A stretch of DNA of 64,000 nucleotides from Methylobacterium nodulans ORS 2060 (GTDB lineage: Bacteria; Pseudomonadota; Alphaproteobacteria; Rhizobiales; Beijerinckiaceae): the NCBI RefSeq assembly GCF_000022085.1, contig NC_011894.1, positions 6,074,501 through 6,138,500 on the forward strand, written 5' to 3'. Of this stretch, positions 51,754-59,841 are shown piece after piece. The translations under genes were made by a program, and so were the position numbers. The notes under the pieces were generated by a model. The model did no database searches. It saw nothing but the letters and a program-made list of their open reading frames with translations, and was not told the DNA's origin. How positions within the stretch are numbered: position 1 is the stretch's first letter; the number at the start of each line of letters is the position of its first letter.

Positions 51754-51774
51754 CATACCGTACCGTATGGTATG
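51754..51774. promoter_or_regulatory. Candidate TetR operator
   Basis: Inverted repeat catacc (51754-51759) and ggtatg (51769-51774) around gtaccgtat, 17 bases upstream of the membrane-protein start. It is placed where an autoregulating TetR protein would bind. Confidence 0.6.
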
Positions 51775-51953
51775 AAAGCTGAGGCCGCAAGGCGAAAGCC
51801 CGGTCATAGCCGGCGCGGCGACCGGGCGTTCCACGGGGCGGGACTCGTGCCGGTGACCCGGGGACGCGGCTTTGCCCGAGCCTGCGCAGGGCAAGGATCC
51901 GCGCGGGCTCGGGCTTCGAGGTTCTGGTCCGATCGGTTCGGGTGGAGGGCGGA

Positions 51954-52838
51954 TCAGTTCGTCGGCTCGCCCGCCGCGACCTTGGCGGTCCAGTCGTCGA
52001 AGGCGACCACCTTCTGGCGCTGCTCGCCGAGCCCCTCGATGCCGAGGCTCACCACGTCGCCGGGCTTGAGGTAGCGCGGCGGCGTCATGCCGAGCCCGAC
52101 GCCCGGCGGCGTGCCGGTGGTGATGACGTCGCCCGGCTCCAGCAGCATGAAATGCGACAGGTAGGAGACGATCTGACGGCAATCGAAGATCATCGTCTTC
52201 GTCGAGCCGGACTGCATCCGCTTGCCGTTCACGTCGAGCCACAGGGACAGGTTCTGCACGTCCGGGATCTCGTCCGGGGTGACGAGCCAGGGGCCGAGCG
52301 GGCCGAAGGTCGGGCAGCCCTTGCCCTTGGTCCAGGTGCCGCCCCGCTCCAGCTGGAATTCCCGCTCCGACACGTCGTTGCAGACGCAGAATCCCGCCAC
52401 GTAGTCCATCGCCTCGTTCGCGTGGACGTAGGAGGCGCGCCGGCCGATGATGATCGCCAGCTCGACCTCCCAGTCGGTCTTGGCCGAGCCTTTCGGGATA
52501 ATGACGTCGTCGTTCGGCCCGACGATGCAGGACGGCGCCTTGTTGAAGATGATCGGCTCGGCCGGAATCGGCGAATTCGTCTCGGCCGCGTGGTCGGCGT
52601 AGTTGAGCCCGATGGCGACGAAGTTCCGCACGAAGCCGATGCAGGGCCCGAGCCGCGTCCCGGACGGGACCGCCGGCAGGGTCGCCGGGTCGATCGTCCG
52701 CAGGTTGGCGAGGCTCTCGGCCGCGAGGACCGGCCCCGCGATGTCGCGGATCAGGCCCGACAGGTCACGGATCGTGCCGTCCCGGCCGACGATCCCAGGC
52801 TTCTCCGCGCCGCTCTCGCCCCAGCGTACCAGCTTCAT
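51954..52838 (-). CDS. Fumarylacetoacetate hydrolase family protein
   Basis: 294 residues. FAH fold with IGLNYADHAAE, KAPSCIVGPNDDVIIP, DWEVELAIIIGRRA (metal ligands), YVAGFCVCNDVSEREFQ and TTGTPPGVGLG. Family members cleave or hydrate diketo or keto-enol acids. Exact substrate unknown. Start at 52838 (MKLVRWGE) is supported by ggaggt upstream on the minus strand. It stands alone. Confidence 0.88.
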   Translation of the reverse strand: MKLVRWGESGAEKPGIVGRDGTIRDLSGLIRDIAGPVLAAESLANLRTIDPATLPAVPSGTRLGPCIGFVRNFVAIGLNYADHAAETNSPIPAEPIIFNKAPSCIVGPNDDVIIPKGSAKTDWEVELAIIIGRRASYVHANEAMDYVAGFCVCNDVSEREFQLERGGTWTKGKGCPTFGPLGPWLVTPDEIPDVQNLSLWLDVNGKRMQSGSTKTMIFDCRQIVSYLSHFMLLEPGDVITTGTPPGVGLGMTPPRYLKPGDVVSLGIEGLGEQRQKVVAFDDWTAKVAAGEPTN

Positions 52839-53260
52839 GACCGAACCTCCCGCGTGCGGCCGGCGACCGCGCCGGGCGCGCCCCGCCCGGCTCCCCGGCC
52901 CCTGCTCTGGGCGCGGAGATGGGGCGCCCGCCCCCCTTCCGGCAAGCACCGAAACGCCGGGACCACCGCCACGGTTCGTGACAGTTTCGCTACACCGGCC
53001 GAGATTCACACCCTGCCCACACGCCTCGGACCACTCCCACGGAGGATTACCGCAAATAGTGACAATAGCGAAAACCAGATCAGGCAACCTCCCTTTAAGG
53101 TGAGCCTGCCGATGACCAGTCGAGGCGGAATGGTCGGGGCCGGCGGCTTTTCCCGCGGGTCGATTGCGGCGGCGGCGCGGAGTGCGGCAGAGTCCGGCCA
53201 AGCCGCTGGCCGGGTCCGTGCCTTGAGCGCGGCGGCACCGATCGAGGGAATGGAAACGTC
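52839..53260. promoter_or_regulatory. Divergent promoter region before the FadL-type porin
   Basis: 422 bases between the divergent FAH and FadL genes. The stretch near 53050-53095 (caaatagtgacaatagcg and cctttaagg) is AT-richer than its surroundings and may hold the porin promoter. No gene was recognised. Confidence 0.4.
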
Positions 53261-54556
53261 ATGGTCACGAGGATCAGGGGCGCGTTGCTGGCAGGCATCG
53301 CCCTGGGGATGACCGTCGGGACGATCGGCGGGGCGATGGCGGGCGCATTCGGCCTGCGCGAGCAGAGCGCCGAGGCGCAGGGCCTGGCCTTCGCGGGCGC
53401 GGCCGCGGGATCCGGCGGCCTGTCGTCGATGTTCTGGAACCCCGCCGTCGTGACGATGAAGCCGGGCTGGAATTCGGATTTCAACGCCACCGTGGTGGTC
53501 CCGCACGCGGAATTCACGACGCTGCCGGGCACCTTCGCGCCGCTGCGCACCCTCGGCGAATCCGGCGATATCGGGCAGGCCGCGGTGATGCCGGCGACCG
53601 CCACCAACTACCAGCTCGGCGACCGCCTGTTCATCGGCCTTAGCGGAGCGGCGCCCTTCGGCCTCGTCACCAAGCCCAACCAGGTCTGGGCAGGACAGAC
53701 CTACAGCCGCTCCTCGCGGATCCTCTCGCTGAACTTCAACCCGGTGATCGGCTACAGGGTGACGGATTGGCTGTCGGTGGCGGCCGGTCCCACGATCGAG
53801 TTCTTCAAGCTCAAGCTGCGTCAGGCCACCGGCATCACGCCGACGGCGCCGAGCGTGCTCCTGAAGGGGGAGGATTGGGGCGTCGGCTTCACGGCCGGCG
53901 TGCTGATCCAGCCGAATGCCGCCACCACGATCGGCGTCGGCTACCGCTCCTCGATCCATCATGAGCTCGACGGCCTGCTCTCGGTCGTTCCCGGCCGGGT
54001 GCGCGCCAACCTGAACACCCCCGAGAAGGTCTCGGTCGGCCTCACCCAGGCCATCACGCCGGATTTCCGGCTCAATTTCGGCTTCGAATGGGACAATTGG
54101 TCGAGGCTCGGCACGCCCGCGATCGTCTCGACCGCGCTCAACCTCCCGGTCGCGGCCCTGCCGCTCAATTACAAGGACGGGTTCTACTACTCCGTCGGCG
54201 GCGAGTACGACGTCAACCCGCAATGGACGGTGCGCGCGGGCTTCGCCTACGAGATCTCGCCGATCGACAACTCCAATCGCTCGACCCGCCTGCCGGACGG
54301 CGACCGCTACTGGGGCTCGATCGGCGCGAGCTACCGCTACAGCGAGAAGATCCAGTTCGACGTCGCCTATTCGCATCTGTTCGCGGCCGGCCGCAACCGG
54401 ATCGCGCTCGTACCGGGCGAGCCGCTCTTCACGCCGCCGCTCACCTATCTGGCGACGACGGATGTGAGTGCCGACATCGTGTCGGTGGGCCTGAAGTACC
54501 GCTGGGACAATCCGCCGGCCCCGCTCGCGCCCGCGCCGATCATCCGCAAGTATTGA
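53261..54556 (+). CDS. OmpP1/FadL-family outer-membrane transporter
   Basis: 431 residues. A signal peptide ends near GGAMAGAFG, followed by the FadL-type plug AFGLREQSAEAQGLAFAGAAAGSGGLSSMFWNPA (the NPA motif is typical). The rest is alternating beta-barrel strands ending in VGLKYRWDN...IIRKY. FadL proteins carry long-chain fatty acids or other hydrophobic molecules across the outer membrane. It lies next to phaC, which could use such carbon. Confidence 0.9.
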   Translation: MVTRIRGALLAGIALGMTVGTIGGAMAGAFGLREQSAEAQGLAFAGAAAGSGGLSSMFWNPAVVTMKPGWNSDFNATVVVPHAEFTTLPGTFAPLRTLGESGDIGQAAVMPATATNYQLGDRLFIGLSGAAPFGLVTKPNQVWAGQTYSRSSRILSLNFNPVIGYRVTDWLSVAAGPTIEFFKLKLRQATGITPTAPSVLLKGEDWGVGFTAGVLIQPNAATTIGVGYRSSIHHELDGLLSVVPGRVRANLNTPEKVSVGLTQAITPDFRLNFGFEWDNWSRLGTPAIVSTALNLPVAALPLNYKDGFYYSVGGEYDVNPQWTVRAGFAYEISPIDNSNRSTRLPDGDRYWGSIGASYRYSEKIQFDVAYSHLFAAGRNRIALVPGEPLFTPPLTYLATTDVSADIVSVGLKYRWDNPPAPLAPAPIIRKY

Positions 54557-54588
54557 CGGGGAGGCCGGGGCCCGCGCCCCGGCTTCCC

Positions 54589-56382
54589 TCAAGCCCGCAC
54601 GCGCACATAGGTGCCGGGGGCGGGGGCGAGCGAGGGGAGCTTGCCGCCGCCGGGCTCGCGGGCCGGGACCCGCTCGGGGGCCTGGCCCTCGATCCAGGAG
54701 AACCAGTAGGGCCACCAGGAGCCCGGATGCTCGACGGCGGCGGAGAGCCAGTCGCCGAAGGCGCCGTGGGCCGGGCCGCCGGTCCAGAACTGGTACTTGG
54801 GCTTGGTCGGCGGGTTGACCACGCCCGCGATGTGGCCGGAACCGGCCAGCACATAGTCGACCGGCCCGCCGAAGCTGCGGCAGCCCTCGAAGACCGAGAG
54901 GGCGGGAGCGATGTGGTCCTCGCGGGTGGCGAGGTTGAAGATCGGGATCGTCACCTTGCCGAGATCGAGCCGGACGCCGCCCAGAATCATCTCGCCTCGC
55001 GAGAGCCTGTTCTCCAGATAGCAGTTGCGCAGGTAGAACGAGTGGTTCGCGGCCGGCATCCGGGTCGCGTCGGAGTTCCAGTAGAGCAAGTCGAAGGGCA
55101 GCGGCGCCTTGCCCTTCAGGTAGTTGTTCACGACGTAGGGCCAGATCAGGTCGTTGGGCCGCAGCATGTTGAAGGCGGTCGCCATCTTCGAGCCGTCGAG
55201 ATAGCCGCGGCTCTGCATGCTGGCCTCGACCGCCTGGATCTGCGGCTCGTCGACGAAGACCTTGAGGTCGCCGGCATGGGTGAAGTCGACCTGGGTGGTC
55301 AGGAAGGTGGCGCTGTCGATGCGATCGTCGCCGGTCGCCGCCATGTAGGCGAGCGTCACGCCGAGCAGCGTGCCGCCCACGCAGTAGCCGGCCGCCGTGA
55401 CCGTCCGCTCGCCCGTCGCCGCCTCGATCGCGTCGAGAGCCGCGAAGATGCCCTCGCGCATGTAGCTCTCGAAATCCTTGGCCGCGTGCCGCTCGTCCGG
55501 GTTGACCCAGGAGATCACGAAGACCGTGAGACCCTGCGACACCGCCCAGCCGATGAAGCTCTTCTCCTTGTTGAGGTCGAGGATGTAGAACTTGTTGATC
55601 CAGGGCGGCACGATCAGGAGCGGGCGCCTGAGTACCGTCTCGGTCTGGGGCGCGTACTGGATCAGCTCGATGAGGTCGTTGCGGAAGACGACCTCGCCCG
55701 GCGTGCTCGCCATGTTGACGCCGATCTCGAAGCGGCCCGGATCGGTCTGGCGCAGGCGCAGCTCCCCGCGGCCGGCCTCGACATCCTCGGCCAGCATCTT
55801 CATGCCGCGCACGAGGTTCGCGCCGTTCTCCCGCAGGGTATCTCGGATCAGCTCCGGGTTCGTCATCACGAAGTTCGAGGGCGACAGGGCGCTCGACAGC
55901 TGCCTGACGTAGAAGCGGGCCTTGGCGCGGGTGTGGTCGTCGAGCCCCTCGGCCTCGTCCACCAGGATCTCGGCCCAGCGGCTGGTGATGAGATAGCCCT
56001 GCTTGAGGAAGTCGAACATCGGGTTCGTCGACCATTCCGGGGCCGCGAAGCGCTTGTCGCGCGGGTCGGGCATGACGACCGGGGACGCCGCCTCGCCCTG
56101 CATCCGCTGCAGGGTCGAGCCCCACAGGGCCAGGAACTGGCCGCCGATCAGCGTCTGGGCCTCCGCCGCCTTCTGGGGATCGGCGAGCCAGCGCTCGGCC
56201 ACCGTGCCGAGCGTCCTGACCATCTCCGCGACGCCCTCGGCCATGGACGGATCGGTCTTGCCCGGCTCGAAGGGTTTGGCGTAGGCGGCGACCGCCCGCC
56301 CGAATTCCTCGACCAGCTGCCCCGCATTGCGGGACATCGACTCCACATCCACGACAGGCGTCGCGATCTTCTCGACCGTCAC
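54589..56382 (-). CDS. phaC: Class I poly(3-hydroxyalkanoate) synthase
   Basis: 597 residues from a GTG at 56382 with ggaggag upstream. The alpha/beta hydrolase domain has the lipase-like box GYCVGGT with the catalytic cysteine, the catalytic aspartate in [11 protein letters not shown] and histidine in [12 protein letters not shown]. The Trp-rich C-terminus [10 protein letters not shown] matches the family. It polymerises (R)-3-hydroxyacyl-CoA into storage granules. A longer reading from an upstream in-frame start at 56439 is possible but lacks a good ribosome site. No phaR or phasin gene adjoins it. Confidence 0.95.
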   Translation of the reverse strand: MTVEKIATPVVDVESMSRNAGQLVEEFGRAVAAYAKPFEPGKTDPSMAEGVAEMVRTLGTVAERWLADPQKAAEAQTLIGGQFLALWGSTLQRMQGEAASPVVMPDPRDKRFAAPEWSTNPMFDFLKQGYLITSRWAEILVDEAEGLDDHTRAKARFYVRQLSSALSPSNFVMTNPELIRDTLRENGANLVRGMKMLAEDVEAGRGELRLRQTDPGRFEIGVNMASTPGEVVFRNDLIELIQYAPQTETVLRRPLLIVPPWINKFYILDLNKEKSFIGWAVSQGLTVFVISWVNPDERHAAKDFESYMREGIFAALDAIEAATGERTVTAAGYCVGGTLLGVTLAYMAATGDDRIDSATFLTTQVDFTHAGDLKVFVDEPQIQAVEASMQSRGYLDGSKMATAFNMLRPNDLIWPYVVNNYLKGKAPLPFDLLYWNSDATRMPAANHSFYLRNCYLENRLSRGEMILGGVRLDLGKVTIPIFNLATREDHIAPALSVFEGCRSFGGPVDYVLAGSGHIAGVVNPPTKPKYQFWTGGPAHGAFGDWLSAAVEHPGSWWPYWFSWIEGQAPERVPAREPGGGKLPSLAPAPGTYVRVRA

Positions 56383-56496
56383 GCGCAACTCCTCCCTGCG
56401 GGTCGGCTGCCCCGAAGGGACGAGCCGCCTTTCAGACAAATTAGCCCCTCACAACCGGCCTTCGCCAGATCTCGCTCGGGTTTTCTTAACGCCACC

Positions 56497-56829
56497 ATGT
56501 GCCCCCGGCTTCTCATCCTTCTCCCGCTCGCCCTTGCCCCGGCGCTCTCGGCCTGCGTCCTCGACGGCGGCAACCCGGTCCGCGATGCCGCCAAGGCCGC
56601 CGGCTTCACCCCCAAGCCGGTGCAGGCGCCGGACTTCGTGGTCCAGTCGCGGCGCGAGGGCACCGACTACCTGCCGGTCGGCGTCTCGGCGCCGCCCCGC
56701 CCGATCCGCGCCAAGTCGCCCGCGGGCGCGAAGGACCTGGAGGCCGAGCTCGATGCCAGCCGCCGCCGCAACGAGGCGAGAGGCAAGGACGCGGCCAAGG
56801 CCGGCGCGGCGGCAAAGCCGGCCCCTTGA
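56497..56829 (+). CDS. Small lipoprotein
   Basis: 110 residues. MCPRLLILLPLALAPALSACVLDGG has a lipobox LSAC, so the mature protein is probably acylated at that cysteine. The tail is Ala/Lys/Arg-rich (ELDASRRRNEARGKDAAKAGAAA). No family recognised. Divergent from phaC. Confidence 0.65.
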   Translation: MCPRLLILLPLALAPALSACVLDGGNPVRDAAKAAGFTPKPVQAPDFVVQSRREGTDYLPVGVSAPPRPIRAKSPAGAKDLEAELDASRRRNEARGKDAAKAGAAAKPAP

Positions 56830-57076
56830 GCGGGAGGCGCGGGATCGGACCGAGGGCAGGACGGACGATCATCGCGGGCGCCGGACCATGCCGGAGTTTT
56901 GCGACATTGCGGCAACGCCGGGCCTCCCTTACGGGATTCGACCTCCGTCGGGTCCGCGGGCGGTTTCGCCGCGGCCCGAACCGCGATAAGCAGGACGGCT
57001 CCGGCGGCACGGGAGCCGCCGGACGTGTTATGACGCGACAGGCGCCCCGGAGGCGGCGCCGACCAGGATCCGGCCG

Positions 57077-58297
57077 ATGACCGACTTTCACCGCATCAAG
57101 CGACTGCCGCCCTACGTCTTCGAGCAGGTCAACCGGATCAAGGCCGCCGCCCGCGCCAATGGCGCCGACATCATCGATCTCGGCATGGGCAACCCGGACC
57201 TCGACGCGCCCCGCCACGTGATCGAGAAGCTCGTCGAGACGGCGGGCAAGCCGCGCACCGACCGCTATTCCGCCTCGAAGGGCATCGCGGGCCTGCGCCG
57301 GGCCCAGGCCGGCTACTACGCGCGCCGGTTCGGCGTGACCCTCAACCCCGAGACGCAGGTCGTGGCGACGCTGGGCTCGAAGGAGGGCTTCGCCAACATG
57401 GCGCAGGCGATCACCGCGCCGGGCGACGTGGTGCTGGTGCCGAACCCGAGCTACCCGATCCACGCCTTCGGCTTCCTGATGGCGGGCGGCGTGATCCGCT
57501 CGGTCCCCGCCGAGCCGACGCCCGCCTTCTTCCCGGCCGTCGAGCGGGCGGTGCTGCACTCGATCCCCAAGCCCGTGGCGCTCGTCGTCTGCTACCCGTC
57601 GAACCCGACCGCCTACGTCGCCTCCCTCGACTTCTACCGCGACCTCGTCGCCTTCGCGAAGAAGCACGAGCTGATCCTGCTCTCGGACCTCGCCTACGCG
57701 GAGGTCTATTTCGACGACGCCAACCCGCCGCCCTCCGTGCTGCAGGTGCCGGGCGCCATCGACGTGACGGTGGAGTTCACCTCGCTGTCGAAGACCTTCT
57801 CGATGGCGGGCTGGCGGATGGGCTTTGCGGTCGGCAACGAGCGGCTGCTCGCGGCGCTGACGCGGGTGAAGTCCTATCTCGACTACGGCGCCTTCACGCC
57901 GATCCAGGTCGCGGCGACGGCCGCGCTGAACGGCCCGGAGGCCTGCATCCACGAGATGCGCGCCACCTACCGGCGGCGGCGCGACGCGCTGGTCGATTCC
58001 TTCCAGAAATGCGGCTGGACGATTCCCGTGCCCTCGGCCTCGATGTTCGCCTGGGTGCCGATCCCGGAGAAATTCCGCAGCCTGGGGAGCCTCGAATTCT
58101 CGAAGCTCCTGGTCGAGAAGGCCGACGTGGCGGTGGCGCCGGGCATCGGCTTCGGCGAGCACGGGGACGATTTCGTCCGCATCGCCCTCGTCGAGAACGA
58201 GCAGCGCATCCGGCAGGCCGCCCGCAACATCCGCCGCTTCTTCGACGGGGCCGAGCGCACCCTGCACAACGTGGTGCCGATGCAGAAGGCGGTGTGA
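57077..58297 (+). CDS. alaC: Class I/II aminotransferase, AlaC-like
   Basis: 406 residues. DLGMGNPDLDAPRHVIEKL, RYSASKGIAGLRRA, NPSYPIHAFGF, VVCYPSNPTAYVASLDFYR and SLSKTFSMAGWRMGF (PLP lysine) fit fold-type I aminotransferases close to AlaC. The usual activity is glutamate-pyruvate transamination. Related enzymes are sometimes labelled LL-diaminopimelate aminotransferase; sequence alone does not settle it. Monocistronic, with hairpin-rich DNA after the stop. Confidence 0.8.
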   Translation: MTDFHRIKRLPPYVFEQVNRIKAAARANGADIIDLGMGNPDLDAPRHVIEKLVETAGKPRTDRYSASKGIAGLRRAQAGYYARRFGVTLNPETQVVATLGSKEGFANMAQAITAPGDVVLVPNPSYPIHAFGFLMAGGVIRSVPAEPTPAFFPAVERAVLHSIPKPVALVVCYPSNPTAYVASLDFYRDLVAFAKKHELILLSDLAYAEVYFDDANPPPSVLQVPGAIDVTVEFTSLSKTFSMAGWRMGFAVGNERLLAALTRVKSYLDYGAFTPIQVAATAALNGPEACIHEMRATYRRRRDALVDSFQKCGWTIPVPSASMFAWVPIPEKFRSLGSLEFSKLLVEKADVAVAPGIGFGEHGDDFVRIALVENEQRIRQAARNIRRFFDGAERTLHNVVPMQKAV

Positions 58298-58451
58298 GCG
58301 ACCGGCCGTGAACGGCCCGGTTGTGGCCGGGGGGTGACAGGGCGGGGCGAAAGGCCCGCGGCCGGGGCCCTCGGCCCGGGCCCGCCTTGATCGGGACGAG
58401 ACGCGGCGGCAGGGTTGCGGCCACGCTGTTCTCGCCACCCCCGGGTTTCCC

Positions 58452-58667
58452 ATGCGTCGTTCGCTGACAATCGTCGGTCTCGTGCTCGCGGCCCTCGCCC
58501 CGGCCGCCTGCGCGCCGAACCCGATCGTCGCCCGCGATCCGGTGCCCGCGCCGGGACCGGAGGAGGCCTATCGCTGCCACTCCCGGCCGACGGTGCTGAA
58601 CGGCTACTGGACCGATTGCGACCCGGTGCTGCGCGAGCCCGCGGTGGTGGTCCGCAGCAGGGGCTGA
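58452..58667 (+). CDS. Small lipoprotein
   Basis: 71 residues. MRRSLTIVGLVLAALAPAACAPNP has a lipobox ending in PAAC. Two further cysteines (YRCHSRP, TDCDPV) may form a disulfide. No family recognised. First of three small envelope proteins in a row on the plus strand. Confidence 0.62.
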   Translation: MRRSLTIVGLVLAALAPAACAPNPIVARDPVPAPGPEEAYRCHSRPTVLNGYWTDCDPVLREPAVVVRSRG

Positions 58668-58738
58668 TCGCCCGGCGGCAACGGTCGCAATCCTGGTGCG
58701 TTGACGGGCTGTCCGCCCCTCGCGCCGAGGATCCGCCC

Positions 58739-59089
58739 GTGCTCCGCCCCTCGCTCCTGCTCGTCGCCGCCCTTCTCGCCGGCCCCGCTGCGGCCCAGAC
58801 CGCCGCGGAAGCGCCGCTCACCCTGCGGGTGCGGCCGGAGCCGGTCGTGCGCGAGGACATCTATGCCCGTGCGGCGGCCCGCGGACCGGTGGTCCTGCGG
58901 GTCGATCCCTTCGCCCCGCCGAGCGGCGCCCCGCTCGTCGCCATCCGGGCCGTCCCCGTCGCCTCCGTGCAGAACGGTGCCGCCTTCGGCCCGACCGGCT
59001 TCGGCTACTACACCGATTCCATCAGCGAGGGCCCGCTCAACCGCCGCCCGAGGCCCGCCGTCTACTATCTCGGCAGCCTGCCTTATTGA
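58739..59089 (+). CDS. Small secreted hypothetical protein
   Basis: 116 residues from a GTG. MLRPSLLLVAALLAGPAAAQ (GTG read as Met) is a signal peptide. The mature part is proline-rich, ends PAVYYLGSLPY and has no cysteine. No family recognised. Separated by 14 bases from the next gene, which has a good ribosome site. Confidence 0.6.
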   Translation: MLRPSLLLVAALLAGPAAAQTAAEAPLTLRVRPEPVVREDIYARAAARGPVVLRVDPFAPPSGAPLVAIRAVPVASVQNGAAFGPTGFGYYTDSISEGPLNRRPRPAVYYLGSLPY

Positions 59090-59103
59090 GTCAGGAGCCT
59101 CCC

Positions 59104-59499
59104 ATGCGTCTCGCTCCAGCCCTCGCCGTCGCCCTGCTCGCCCTGACGGGCGCCGCCGGCCCTGCGGCCGCGCAGAGCGTCGGCTACGTCACCGGCTTCC
59201 CGGGCCGCGACCCGGCGGACGACGACGAGATCGGCTGGGGCCCGGCCTACCGGCCCGAGACCAGCTTCTCCCAGCCCGGCACTCCGCCGACACCCGGCGA
59301 CTATGCGGGCGCCGCCTATCGCGCCCGCACCGGTCGGGGCGTCTACGAGGACGTGCAGGGTCCTGGACGGCGGGCGGGCCTGGCGCCCTTCGCCGACGAG
59401 ACCCCCGCGATGACGCCGCGCCACCGCGTGCGAGCAGCGGCGCCGGTCCACCGCCGGCACGCCCGGGTGCAGCGGCGCCACCGGCAGGCGGCCCGCTGA
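59104..59499 (+). CDS. Small secreted basic protein
   Basis: 131 residues. MRLAPALAVALLALTGAAGPAAAQ is a signal peptide. The mature protein is acidic in front (GRDPADDDEIGWGP) and strongly basic at the C-terminus (PRHRVRAAAPVHRRHARVQRRHRQAAR), which could bind nucleic acid or the cell wall. Ribosome site aggag. No family recognised. Probably an operon with the previous gene. Confidence 0.6.
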   Translation: MRLAPALAVALLALTGAAGPAAAQSVGYVTGFPGRDPADDDEIGWGPAYRPETSFSQPGTPPTPGDYAGAAYRARTGRGVYEDVQGPGRRAGLAPFADETPAMTPRHRVRAAAPVHRRHARVQRRHRQAAR

Positions 59500-59841
59500 G
59501 GGGGGAGGGGGAGGGGGAGGGATCGATACCGAGCCCTCGGATGAACGAGCGCGCGAGATCGCCGCGCGCCCCAATCCTACGCGCGAATCCCGCTGGCGAG
59601 GGCGGCATGGCCCGCCCGGATTGGCGGGCTGAATCGTCCTCATGCTGAGGCGCCGGCGATCTTCGATCGCCGGCGCCTCAGCATGAGGGCCGGTGCAGCT
59701 GCCATCGGGGGCCTTGCGGCCAGTTTCATCCCTCAGGGTCGGCCCGGCCAGCGACGAAGTTCACCCTGGAGCAGCCCATGGGATAAGGACAAGCCTTATC
59801 TCCGAGCTGCTTGGCGAAAGACACGCGGACAGCTCACCAGC
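59500..59841. repeat. Gap before gcvP with perfect 22-base-arm inverted repeat
   Basis: 342 bases without a gene, between convergent units. A perfect inverted repeat with arms 59639-59660 and 59666-59687 and loop cttcg dominates it. It can serve as a bidirectional terminator or is a palindromic repeat element. The rest shows nothing recognisable. Confidence 0.7.

Noticed and set aside
53006..56125. 1039-residue open frame on the minus strand
   Set aside because: Overlaps phaC in another frame and the FadL gene antisense; arginine-rich shadow.
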